Shown in pieces: positions 1 to 5,285 of a stretch of 8,249 nucleotides of DNA. The notes below the pieces were generated by a model. The model saw only the letters and a program-made list of their open reading frames with translations, was not told the origin of the DNA and searched no databases. The DNA comes from Chloroflexota bacterium (GTDB taxonomy: Bacteria; Chloroflexota; Anaerolineae; Anaerolineales; UBA4823), in NCBI GenBank assembly GCA_012798185.1, contig JAAZNS010000020.1, forward strand, positions 1 through 8,249. The letters are read 5' to 3'. A program made the position numbers and the translations under genes. Each line of letters begins with the position of its first letter. Positions within the stretch are counted from its first letter, which is position 1.

Positions 1-974
1 ACAATTGCACTGCCGCCCGATTTAACCACAAATCGATGGGGTACCAGAATTACGACCACATTGGCAGCCGAGAGCTGGATGCCGGTGATTTTATCATTAA
101 GCGGACCATATGCTTCGCCAGAGCCGCCGAAATCTTCCTGGGTATCCTGGAAGCGCAGGTATCGACCGCTGGCGGTATCATAATCCCAACGGCTATATGC
201 GCTGATCGAATAACGGTTGAAGATTTTTATCGCAGGTTGACCATTGGCAGGTATCTCATTTTTAAATGTCATGCCATCCAAATTCTGCCGATTATTATCC
301 GCGCCTTTTCCAACTACAAAATTCCCCATTTCCTTGGTATTGACTACCAGGAAATTTTGGAAATTCTGATCCAGCCGGCACATGGGCGGGCAATTAGAGC
401 TGCCTTCCACAACCAGCCGGTTATAAAACTCGGCTGCAAATAATTTATTAAGCACACGCTTATCGGCTCCACCAAAGGCAAAAATCGATTTATACATGCG
501 GATCAGCGCAATATCCAAAAGCCTGGCGGAGCGGATGGGTCCAACCTGTTCGGCATCATTGCCATAGAAAATGGCATGAAATCTCGTCATCCCGTTATTC
601 TGATAATAGTCATAGACAATATCCGCTAGGGAGAGATTCATGGGCGGGCGATCGTTCCGTGGAAAGATCTGTATTTTCATTGCCACTGGGCGTCGATCCA
701 GCCGGGTAGGGTCAGTTACAATCAACCCGGTCAATGGATTGACTTCAGCGGGAAAATTCACAGGGCCGTAATCCTGCGCAGTTGGGGTTGTAATTGGCGT
801 ATTCGTAGGCAGGATGGGTGTTGGCGTGTCGGTAGGCGGTACAGGGGTATCAGTTGGAATAACACTTGGGAGATCAACGATTTGCGTAGGCGCAGACTGC
901 AATCCAATTCCGGGAAGTGTGCATCCAACCAATAAAAATATAAAGCATATTGAAACTGCAATATTTTTTCTCAT
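1..974 (-). CDS. DUF3048 (YerB-like) lipoprotein, 3' end off the window
   Basis: The reading frame is open from ATG at 974 to the window edge, giving 324 codons with no stop. The N-terminus is a short lipoprotein signal: MRKN, a hydrophobic run, then L-V-G-C with the lipid-anchor cysteine at residue 18. A Thr/Pro-rich linker (about residues 28-68, with TDTP and PTP repeats) would tether the domain to the outside of the membrane. From about residue 75 the sequence matches the DUF3048 family: N-P-L-T-G-L at 79-84, RRPVAMKI at 94-101, DIVYDYYQNNGMTRFHAIFY at 118-137 and VGPIRSAR at 144-151. Family members such as Bacillus YerB have no established biochemical role, so the function is unknown. C195 and C199 (NCPPMC) could form a disulfide. 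A good ribosome-binding site lies 8 nt before the start. The plus-strand ORF at 36-443 is antisense to this gene and is not a gene. Confidence 0.9.
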   Translation of the reverse strand, partial: MRKNIAVSICFIFLLVGCTLPGIGLQSAPTQIVDLPSVIPTDTPVPPTDTPTPILPTNTPITTPTAQDYGPVNFPAEVNPLTGLIVTDPTRLDRRPVAMKIQIFPRNDRPPMNLSLADIVYDYYQNNGMTRFHAIFYGNDAEQVGPIRSARLLDIALIRMYKSIFAFGGADKRVLNKLFAAEFYNRLVVEGSSNCPPMCRLDQNFQNFLVVNTKEMGNFVVGKGADNNRQNLDGMTFKNEIPANGQPAIKIFNRYSISAYSRWDYDTASGRYLRFQDTQEDFGGSGEAYGPLNDKITGIQLSAANVVVILVPHRFVVKSGGSAI

Positions 975-997
975 TTCATTATTCCTTTAAATTTCAT
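971..997 (-). CDS. Possible 8-codon leader ORF (MKFKGIMK) coupled to the DUF3048 gene
   Basis: On the minus strand an ATG at 997 opens an ORF of eight codons ending in TGA at 973-971. That stop overlaps the DUF3048 start at 974 as ATGA, the classic geometry for translational coupling. The ORF has its own AAAGGA site, from the distal copy of the 18-bp duplication, 8 nt upstream. It exists only because of that duplication. It may be a functional leader peptide or simply an accident of the repeat; nothing in the sequence decides between these. Confidence 0.35.
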   Translation of the reverse strand: MKFKGIMK

Positions 998-1008
998 TAT
1001 TCCTTTAA
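973..1008. repeat. 18-bp perfect tandem duplication spanning the DUF3048 ribosome-binding site
   Basis: Bases 973-990 and 991-1008 are identical (ATTTCATTATTCCTTTAA on the plus strand) and directly abut. Each copy carries, on the minus strand, an AAAGGA ribosome-binding site and an ATG. The duplication therefore gives the DUF3048 mRNA two ribosome-binding sites 18 nt apart. This is read directly from the sequence; its functional effect is inference. Confidence 0.95.
983..988 (-). promoter_or_regulatory. Ribosome-binding site of the DUF3048 gene
   Basis: On the minus strand the bases read AAAGGA, ending 8 nt before the ATG at 974. This supports that start. The nearest upstream ATG (979) hits TGA after two codons. 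The site is one of two identical copies created by the 18-bp duplication at 973-1008. Confidence 0.7.
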
Positions 1009-1011
1009 TTA

Positions 1012-1035
1012 GTGTCACCGACATGTTTGTGACAC
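1012..1035. promoter_or_regulatory. 24-bp inverted repeat, candidate operator
   Basis: The arms are GTGTCAC (1012-1018) and GTGACAC (1029-1035), with ACATGT exactly at the centre (1021-1026). Ten of twelve base pairs are symmetric. The site overlaps the candidate -35 of the rightward promoter and would lie just downstream of the leftward transcription start. A dimeric regulator bound here could therefore affect both the DUF3048 gene and the DUF2085 operon. I cannot assign it to a regulator family. The half-sites face the opposite way to a CRP site (TGTGA-N6-TCACA). Confidence 0.55.
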
Positions 1036-1054
1036 AGATTCAAACTGCTATAAT
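1027..1054 (+). promoter_or_regulatory. Candidate sigma70 promoter for the DUF2085 operon (distal)
   Basis: A perfect TATAAT lies at 1049-1054 with an extended -10 TG at 1046-1047. A TTGTGA -35 (4 of 6 consensus matches) lies at 1027-1032 with a 16-bp spacer. Transcription would start near 1061 and leave a leader of about 57 nt before the ATG at 1118. The -35 sits inside the 24-bp dyad at 1012-1035. Confidence 0.55.
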
Positions 1055-1078
1055 ACCTCAATCATTTATCTTTGCCAA
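1050..1078 (-). promoter_or_regulatory. Candidate sigma70 promoter for the DUF3048 gene
   Basis: On the minus strand TTGGCA (1078-1073, 5 of 6 matches) is followed, after exactly 17 bp, by TATTAT (1055-1050, 5 of 6). Its -10 is offset by only one base from the -10 of the rightward promoter, so the two promoters share one AT-rich core and fire in opposite directions. The start would be near 1043, giving a leader of about 69 nt that contains the dyad and both copies of the 18-bp repeat. Confidence 0.55.
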
Positions 1079-1083
1079 CTGTC

Positions 1084-1111
1084 TTGCGTTTTCAACAAAA
1101 TAACCTATAAT
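1084..1111 (+). promoter_or_regulatory. Candidate proximal promoter that would give a leaderless DUF2085 mRNA
   Basis: A second perfect TATAAT lies at 1106-1111, preceded by a weak TTGCGT (1084-1089, 16-bp spacer). Seven bases downstream of this -10 is the A of the ATG at 1118. Transcription from here would begin at or within a base or two of the start codon. The absence of a Shine-Dalgarno sequence before this gene fits that reading. Confidence 0.4.
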
Positions 1112-1117
1112 CAAAGC

Positions 1118-1939
1118 ATGAGACAACGAATAGCCAGTTCAGGCAGGTTGGAATTTTCTTCATGGAAAATACCCTTGCTCCTGGTAGTATTGTTATTGAC
1201 GATTATCTGGGTTTGGGAAACGCCGCCTGGTTTATTGGGGAAAGCTGACGCCATCGGTTATGCTATATGCCATCGTATTGATCTGCGTTCATTTCACATT
1301 GGCGATCGACAGCTTCCGCTATGTGCCCGATGTATGGGAATGTTCCTTGGTGCGCTATCTGGATTGGTTTTCCAGAATATTATCAGCAATAAACATAGCG
1401 GTACTGCCCCCCTAAAAGTATTAATCATCATCGGTATTTTTGTAGCAGCGTTTGCCGGTGATGGCATAAATTCGTATCTTTCGCTATTCCCCGGTGCGCC
1501 TACGTTATATGCCCCAAATAATACGCTTCGTTTATTAACCGGCAGCGGTATGGGCATTGCTCTCAGCGTAATCCTCTTTCCGGCATTCAATCAGTCCGTA
1601 TGGAAAGATTACAAACCCGAACCAGCGATGCCGGGGTTGCGCTGCGTGGTAAATCTGTTGCTCATTATTCTCCTGATCGATGCCCTTGTTTTATCCGAGA
1701 ATCCTTTGGTATTATTCCCCTTGGCGATAATTAGCGTCTTGAGTGTATTGATAATTTTAACCATGGTATATACCATGCTGTGTTTAATCGTATTGCGCGC
1801 CGAAAATAAATATGACCGTATCTCGGAAATGATTTTTCCCTTGACTGCAGGTTTTGGTATCGCATTATTACAAATTGGCGCGCTTGATTTTATTCGTTAC
1901 CTTTTTATTGGCTCCTGGGAAGGTTTTTTTCTGGGATGA
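1118..1939 (+). CDS. DUF2085 family integral membrane protein
   Basis: This is a 273-residue polytopic membrane protein. After a short polar N-terminus there is a first membrane segment at about 18-33, then the family signature: C51-H52-R53, R57-S58-F59, and R64-Q-L-P-L-C69-A-R-C72-M-G. This Cys-His...CxxC arrangement is characteristic of DUF2085 and looks like a metal or redox site. Further conserved polar residues sit in GDGIN (114-118) and PNNTLRLLTG (133-142). Other hydrophobic segments are at about 74-90, 99-113, 142-155, 176-192, 198-226 and 243-265. The biochemical function of the family is unknown. The ATG is chosen because it precedes the first helix; there is no clear Shine-Dalgarno, and a -10 box lies at leaderless distance. 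It is first in an operon, 15 bp before the DUF4126 gene. Confidence 0.88.
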   Translation: MRQRIASSGRLEFSSWKIPLLLVVLLLTIIWVWETPPGLLGKADAIGYAICHRIDLRSFHIGDRQLPLCARCMGMFLGALSGLVFQNIISNKHSGTAPLKVLIIIGIFVAAFAGDGINSYLSLFPGAPTLYAPNNTLRLLTGSGMGIALSVILFPAFNQSVWKDYKPEPAMPGLRCVVNLLLIILLIDALVLSENPLVLFPLAIISVLSVLIILTMVYTMLCLIVLRAENKYDRISEMIFPLTAGFGIALLQIGALDFIRYLFIGSWEGFFLG

Positions 1940-1954
1940 AATTGGAGTATTAAT

Positions 1955-2527
1955 ATGGATGTCTTAATGGGTATTTTTTCTGCTTTTGGTCTTTCCGCCA
2001 GCGCAGGGCTTAATGCATATATTCCATTACTGGTGGTCGCCTTGCTTGGCAGGTTCACAGATGTTATTCACTTAACCCCCCCTTGGGATACGCTCACCAG
2101 CTGGTGGGTAATTGGCCTGCTGGTTGTATTGAGTTTGATCGAAGGGCTTGCCGATAAAGTCCCGGCGGTAAATCATGTAAATGATATTATCCAAACCTTT
2201 GTCCGCCCCGTCGCGGGAGCAATTATCTTTGCTGCCAGTGCAAAAGTAATAACCGATGTGCATCCTGTTCTATCGTTGGCATGTGGATTGTTGATTGCAG
2301 GGGGCGTTCATGCAGCAAAATCACTGGTGGTTCGCCCGGCAGTCACCGCTACTACAGGAGGCGCTGGAAATGTTCCGGTCAGTATTCTCGAAGACCTCAT
2401 TTCTACAATACTTTCGATTTTATCGGTAGTCGTTCCAGCATTGATTGCCATGTTTATCATCCTGTTTACCTCATGGGTGGTATGGTGGATGTGGCGGCGC
2501 GCCAATCGCTTGAACGCAGAAGCATGA
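1955..2527 (+). CDS. DUF4126 family integral membrane protein
   Basis: This 190-residue protein is almost entirely hydrophobic, with about four to five membrane segments. It shows the DUF4126 hallmarks in order: SASAGLNAYIPL (14-25), L-L-G-R (30-33), IEGLADKVPAVNHVND (62-77), TFVRPVAGAI (81-90), GGVHAAKSLVVRP (116-128) and GNVPVSILED (138-147). The last helix (about 155-179) ends in a Trp-rich, Arg-rich stretch typical of a cytoplasmic boundary. The function is unknown; its conserved GLNA, LADK and H/K/R residues within the membrane would suit a transporter or channel, but that is conjecture. A GGAG ribosome-binding site at 1944-1947 supports the start. The 15-bp gap after the DUF2085 stop places it in the same transcript. 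Confidence 0.88.
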   Translation: MDVLMGIFSAFGLSASAGLNAYIPLLVVALLGRFTDVIHLTPPWDTLTSWWVIGLLVVLSLIEGLADKVPAVNHVNDIIQTFVRPVAGAIIFAASAKVITDVHPVLSLACGLLIAGGVHAAKSLVVRPAVTATTGGAGNVPVSILEDLISTILSILSVVVPALIAMFIILFTSWVVWWMWRRANRLNAEA

Positions 2528-2557
2528 TTTAATTCGAGATTTCACAATTCAAAACAG

Positions 2558-2563
2558 AAGGAG
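2558..2563 (+). promoter_or_regulatory. Strong ribosome-binding site of the DUF4190 gene
   Basis: AAGGAG sits 8 nt before the ATG at 2572. It is the best Shine-Dalgarno in the window. It suggests that this small protein is made in larger amounts than the operon genes before it. Confidence 0.75.
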
Positions 2564-2571
2564 ATTTATTT

Positions 2572-2940
2572 ATGTCAGATCAAACGCCGTATATTCCCCC
2601 TCAAACTGAAAACCGTCCCTCCAGTACCATGGCGATTGTCAGCCTGATTGCTGGTATCTTAGGATTAACTGCTTTTCCATTTCTTGGCAGTATCGTAGCC
2701 GTTATAACCGGTCCAATGGCAAAAAAGGAAATCCAGCAAAGCATGGGAACACTTGGCGGTGAAGGATTGGCAAAAGCAGGCATCATTTTAGGCTGGATTG
2801 GAATTGCGCTGGGAGCTGTTGGCTGCTGTATTGCCGCTTTTGCGATTTTATTACCTCTTGTGCTTGTCCCATTGGGATTATCCACTCAAAACTCAAGCTC
2901 ACTGCTGCCAATTTTGTTGGGAATACTTAATTTCGCCTAA
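2572..2940 (+). CDS. DUF4190 domain small membrane protein
   Basis: This is a 122-residue protein. Residues 1-18 are polar and Pro-rich (YIPPQTENRP) and probably cytoplasmic. The DUF4190 unit follows: helix one at about 19-48 (SLIAGILGLTAFPFLGS... AVITGPMA), a short loop with K51-K52-E53, GGEGLAKAG (62-70), and helix two at about 70-92. Two adjacent cysteines (C85-C86) lie within that helix, as in many family members. A third hydrophobic stretch runs from 93 to 104. The family has no defined activity. It is separated by 44 bp from the DUF4126 gene and has a strong ribosome-binding site. After the stop, the same frame reopens and codes for 14 residues of plausible protein (2953-2997), so the C-terminus may have been shortened by a nonsense change. 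Confidence 0.8.
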   Translation: MSDQTPYIPPQTENRPSSTMAIVSLIAGILGLTAFPFLGSIVAVITGPMAKKEIQQSMGTLGGEGLAKAGIILGWIGIALGAVGCCIAAFAILLPLVLVPLGLSTQNSSSLLPILLGILNFA

Positions 2941-2952
2941 CCAGGATTTATA

Positions 2953-2997
2953 ATGAATTGGTTTGAATTTATCCAGCAATCTATCAATGATTTATAA
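2953..2997 (+). CDS. Possible 14-residue ORF, or fossil C-terminus of the DUF4190 gene
   Basis: ATG at 2953 encodes MNWFEFIQQSINDL, an amphipathic helix-like peptide. AGGA at 2943-2946 is 6 nt upstream. The ORF is in the same frame as the DUF4190 gene, only four codons after its TAA, so it could equally be that gene's former tail. Its composition (Trp, Phe, Ile, Gln, Asn, Asp, Leu in helical order) looks protein-like rather than random. Coding status is uncertain. Confidence 0.3.
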   Translation: MNWFEFIQQSINDL

Positions 2998-3009
2998 CAG
3001 GAGAAGAAA

Positions 3010-3201
3010 ATGGACCAAAATTTCGCACCGCCGTCTGAAGAAGCGCCCAAGAAGAAAAGTAAAACCGGGTTGATCATCGCTATTATTGTTATTGTCGTAT
3101 TATGCTTCTGCTGCGCCGTTGGAGGCGTTATCTATTATTTATGGACCTATGGCGATCAAATATTCAATCTTTCTTCGGAATTACTTTCCCTCTTGATCTA
3201 A
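3010..3201 (+). CDS. Small single-span membrane protein, 63 residues
   Basis: The N-terminus is soluble, Pro- and Glu-containing, and ends in a lysine cluster (APKKKSKTG, 12-20). One membrane helix follows (about 20-44) with C32, C34 and C35 (CFCC), then an aromatic boundary (YYLWTY) and a short amphipathic tail (DQIFNLSSELLSLLI). The positive charges before the helix predict the N-terminus inside and the tail outside. An AGGAG site (2999-3003), 6 nt before the ATG, supports the start. The cysteines recall the CC in the DUF4190 helix upstream, so the two proteins could pair in the membrane or be co-acylated; this is inference. It is last in the operon, 13 bp before the terminator. I do not recognise a named family. 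Confidence 0.75.
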   Translation: MDQNFAPPSEEAPKKKSKTGLIIAIIVIVVLCFCCAVGGVIYYLWTYGDQIFNLSSELLSLLI

Positions 3202-3214
3202 TTAAAGTAATCAC

Positions 3215-3252
3215 AAAAAAGGGCTGTCCAATTTTGGAAAAGCCCTTTTTTT
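3215..3252. terminator. Bidirectional intrinsic terminator between convergent genes
   Basis: AAAAAAGGGCT (3215-3225) pairs with AGCCCTTTTTT (3241-3251). Inside it a second stem, TCCA (3227-3230) with TGGA (3235-3238), closes a four-base loop. Seven Ts (3246-3252) follow on the plus strand and six (complement of 3215-3220) on the minus strand. It therefore ends both the membrane-protein operon and the convergent DUF402 gene. Confidence 0.9.
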
Positions 3253-3276
3253 ATCTTAATCATTGAGCTCTCATCA

Positions 3277-3774
3277 CTAATCACTCAGACCGACTGAGTA
3301 GTTACATCTCTTAGATATTTCTTCTAAAAAACGATCCGTTTGAATTTCAGCCAAGCCCGCCAAAGCTTTTTCTCTAATCTCAGGCAATATATCCAAAGCT
3401 TCAAATTCATCCTCATCCAATATCACCTGTTTGCCATCCGGGAAAATCAATACATCGAGTGCCAAATCCTTATATGAGATCGAGTTCTTTTGGATAAATG
3501 CCGGGCAGGAAATGTTAATATACCAGCCCCGCAGACTATCGTCTTTGCCATCATAAATTTCAAAAATGTTATACCAGCGATTGTTGAAATAGGTCTCAAT
3601 AAAGCGGTCTCCCCGCCGAAGGGGCATCCCATGAATTATCATATCCTGACGGTCGAAATATGCTTCTAATACAATGCAATCTTCATCCTGTTTGAGGATA
3701 CGGCCGTCATACCGCCACATTTCCTTGCCATCTGAATTTTGCTTGATTACAGTGATTGATTTATTTTTTTTCAT
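3277..3774 (-). CDS. DUF402 domain protein (FAU-1/FomD/Ntdp-like fold)
   Basis: This is a 165-residue soluble protein that fits DUF402. It shows VLEAYFDR (35-42), RRGDRFIETYF (53-63), N65-R-W-Y-N-I-F-E-I-Y-D75-G, GWYINIS-PA (83-92), Y101-K-D103, LDVLIFPDGK (106-115) and LDEDEFEAL (119-127). The acidic residues D103, D107, D120 and D122 with the aromatic and Arg positions form the usual metal-binding pocket. Known relatives include the staphylococcal nucleoside tri/diphosphatase (Ntdp), fosfomycin-pathway FomD and proteins annotated with RNase G/E, so phosphohydrolysis is the likely chemistry. The substrate cannot be told from sequence. The start has no clear Shine-Dalgarno, but the family match begins close to it. 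The gene is monocistronic here and shares the terminator at 3215-3252. Confidence 0.85.
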   Translation of the reverse strand: MKKNKSITVIKQNSDGKEMWRYDGRILKQDEDCIVLEAYFDRQDMIIHGMPLRRGDRFIETYFNNRWYNIFEIYDGKDDSLRGWYINISCPAFIQKNSISYKDLALDVLIFPDGKQVILDEDEFEALDILPEIREKALAGLAEIQTDRFLEEISKRCNYSVGLSD

Positions 3775-3804
3775 AGTAAATAAAGGTATCAGCCCAGTTT
3801 TTCA

Positions 3805-3832
3805 CATATAAAAAAGCGTCTTTGATCATCAA
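3805..3832 (-). promoter_or_regulatory. Weak candidate promoter for the DUF402 gene
   Basis: On the minus strand TTGATG (3832-3827, 4 of 6) is followed by a 16-bp spacer and TATATG (3810-3805, 4 of 6), giving a leader of about 24 nt. The -35 lies within the small palindrome TTGAT-C-ATCAA (3822-3832). Matches are modest; this is the best pair I found. Confidence 0.35.
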
Positions 3833-3931
3833 CCAGTTTCGAATATCGATTCTCTAATTTTAAAAGTTTTCTAAATATTTACAGTCCATAGCCCGGATTA
3901 TTTCCCGGTCATTTTGAACAAAAGATGGCAA

Positions 3932-3971
3932 AAATGTTGCAACGAACATTTATGTCATCGATAACATTTAT
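3932..3971. promoter_or_regulatory. Inverted repeat and direct repeat at the candidate promoter of the lipoprotein gene
   Basis: AAATGTT (3932-3938) and AACATTT (3945-3951) form a 7-bp inverted repeat with a 6-bp spacer. AACATTTAT occurs twice in direct orientation (3945-3953 and 3963-3971), 18 bp apart. A candidate promoter, TTGCAA (3937-3942), 17 bp, GATAAC (3960-3965), overlaps them. The rest of the 3775-4025 gap holds only AT-rich sequence and a short GGTGAT microrepeat at 3999-4010. Confidence 0.35.
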
Positions 3972-4025
3972 TGATAAAGGTGCATCCGCAGCGAAAACGG
4001 TGATGGTGATGGTAAGGTAGACAAC

Positions 4026-5120
4026 ATGATTGAGCGGATACGAGGAATTTCTGATTTACATAAAACAATCTTGATGATGATCATTTGGATATGCATCATT
4101 GTTTTACTGATTATTCTATCAGGCTGCGAACCTTTCGAAAACTTTTTTAATCAAGCCAGCTATCATCTTGAACAAACCAGTGCTGCCCTGGATCTGCGTT
4201 CCACCCAGCTAGCTTTGCAGGCTACCCAATATTATCAAGGCGCTGCTGAAACAGCCTTTTCTACCCGTATAGCCCAAGATGTTCAAGCGACTTATCAGGC
4301 TGGTCTCACACAACCTATCGGCACCCTTTCGGCTCAAGAAAATCATATTGCCAGTATCACAACAACTAAGACGCCAGAACTCCATATTCTACCCATCCAA
4401 TCTGTTCCTCCTCCCGCAGAAGAAATTCCCCAGGCTGTATTAATGGAAAAAATCAAATCTTCCAATATCCTTCTCTTCGAAGATATGGCAGGCTGGGGAG
4501 GTTCGAGGTTTATCAAAGATGCCTTAGATTTAGCCGGCTATTCCTATACCGATGTTGGCAGCGCACAGGGTTGGCTGAGAAATAACATGCTTTCGAATAA
4601 ATCTTGGGATTTGATCATCGTAGCCTCTGAAACGCGAACTAAAATCCAGGGAGAATTTTTCGACCTGCTGCTCGATGAAATTCACCATGGAACTGCCATT
4701 ATTATCGAAATCTGGGATGGGGATGTATTGGCTAAAGGCAAGCTCAGATATTTATTATCGGAATGCGGCATTGAAGTTCATGACGATTGGTATAACCCGA
4801 ATATCCGCACAATATTTTGGCTCATCCCCAATCATCCAATTTTTCAAGAACCGAATGCCATTGCCTCAATAAAGGAAAGCTATTTTTGGGCAGATGATAT
4901 CGGCGACCTTGTTCGGATTGTTCCCGGTGGTGACGCTGTACTACTGGCTGGCACAAAAAAAGACAATAAAGATGATCATGGAGTTCTTACAACGTGTTTT
5001 GACGGCAGAGTCATCATTCAATCGTTTTCCAGTCATGATTACGAACGAGCCGGCATGATCGATTTATGGCAGAATTACATCTTTTTCACCCTAAAGAATC
5101 ATTACCAATATAAACCTTAA
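4026..5120 (+). CDS. Envelope lipoprotein with helical stalk and GATase/ThuA-like domain
   Basis: This is a 364-residue protein. The N-terminus is an unusually long signal (charged to about residue 13, hydrophobic 14-32) ending in L-S-G-C with C34 as likely lipid-attachment site. Residues 40-92 are Ala/Gln/Thr-rich and helical, suggesting a stalk or coiled coil, followed by a Pro-rich hinge (about 115-136). Residues 146-357 have the strand/helix order of a class I glutamine amidotransferase-like (ThuA-like) fold: NILLFED, WDLIIVASE (194-202), TAIIIEIWDGD (223-233), ECGIEV (246-251), NHPIFQEPN (269-277), DGRVIIQSFSSHD (326-338) and LWQNYIFFTL (347-356). The elbow after the third strand lacks the catalytic cysteine (I-W-D-G-D), so amidotransferase activity is unlikely; binding or structural work is more plausible. 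A moderate AAGG site precedes the ATG by 8 nt. No partner gene is obvious. The fold assignment is by pattern only. Confidence 0.7.
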   Translation: MIERIRGISDLHKTILMMIIWICIIVLLIILSGCEPFENFFNQASYHLEQTSAALDLRSTQLALQATQYYQGAAETAFSTRIAQDVQATYQAGLTQPIGTLSAQENHIASITTTKTPELHILPIQSVPPPAEEIPQAVLMEKIKSSNILLFEDMAGWGGSRFIKDALDLAGYSYTDVGSAQGWLRNNMLSNKSWDLIIVASETRTKIQGEFFDLLLDEIHHGTAIIIEIWDGDVLAKGKLRYLLSECGIEVHDDWYNPNIRTIFWLIPNHPIFQEPNAIASIKESYFWADDIGDLVRIVPGGDAVLLAGTKKDNKDDHGVLTTCFDGRVIIQSFSSHDYERAGMIDLWQNYIFFTLKNHYQYKP

Positions 5121-5259
5121 GCTAAATCCTTAGACTATTTTCTGGGTAATGGGGTCATACATCCATAATTAAACGGATAAACAGATTGTTTTGGCTGGTT
5201 TCAAAAGCGATACCTGTAAATAAAATATATAATCAATAAGCGAATATTCGTGATATAAA
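5121..5259. other. AT-rich intergenic stretch without a recognisable gene
   Basis: No ORF with a ribosome-binding site is visible and no convincing terminator follows the lipoprotein gene. There is an isolated TATAAT at 5228-5233 without a -35 at the right distance, and a perfect 10-bp palindrome, CGAATATTCG, at 5241-5250, ten bases upstream of the larger dyad at 5260-5283. Confidence 0.6.
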
Positions 5260-5283
5260 GTGTATAAAAGTAACTTTATACAC
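5260..5283. promoter_or_regulatory. 24-bp inverted repeat, candidate operator of the CDF gene
   Basis: GTGTATAAA (5260-5268) and TTTATACAC (5275-5283) are perfect 9-bp arms around a 6-bp centre. The dyad ends 5 bp before the -10 box and so covers the -35 and spacer region, the position expected for a repressor or a spacer-binding activator. For a metal exporter a metal-responsive regulator is a natural guess, but the sequence is not one of the metalloregulator sites I know well (for example ZntR or Fur). GTGTA...TACAC ends also occur in some GntR-family operators. Confidence 0.6.
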
Positions 5284-5285
5284 AG

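Noticed and set aside
36..443. Plus-strand ORF of 135 codons
   Set aside because: It is antisense to the DUF3048 gene, whose protein matches a known family throughout. No ribosome-binding site and no recognisable domain.
1012..1035. CRP/FNR-type site
   Set aside because: The half-sites are in the reverse arrangement to TGTGA-N6-TCACA and the spacing differs.
1294..1590. Minus-strand ORF of 98 codons
   Set aside because: It lies wholly inside the DUF2085 gene on the opposite strand and its product has no family-like pattern.
2281..2532. Plus-strand ORF of 83 codons in another frame of the DUF4126 gene
   Set aside because: Arg/Ser/Cys-rich out-of-frame translation with no ribosome-binding site. 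The DUF4126 frame is clearly the coding one.
3999..4020. GGTGAT microrepeat before the lipoprotein start
   Set aside because: Only two units plus a partial one. Too short to call a functional repeat, and the ribosome-binding site lies just after it.
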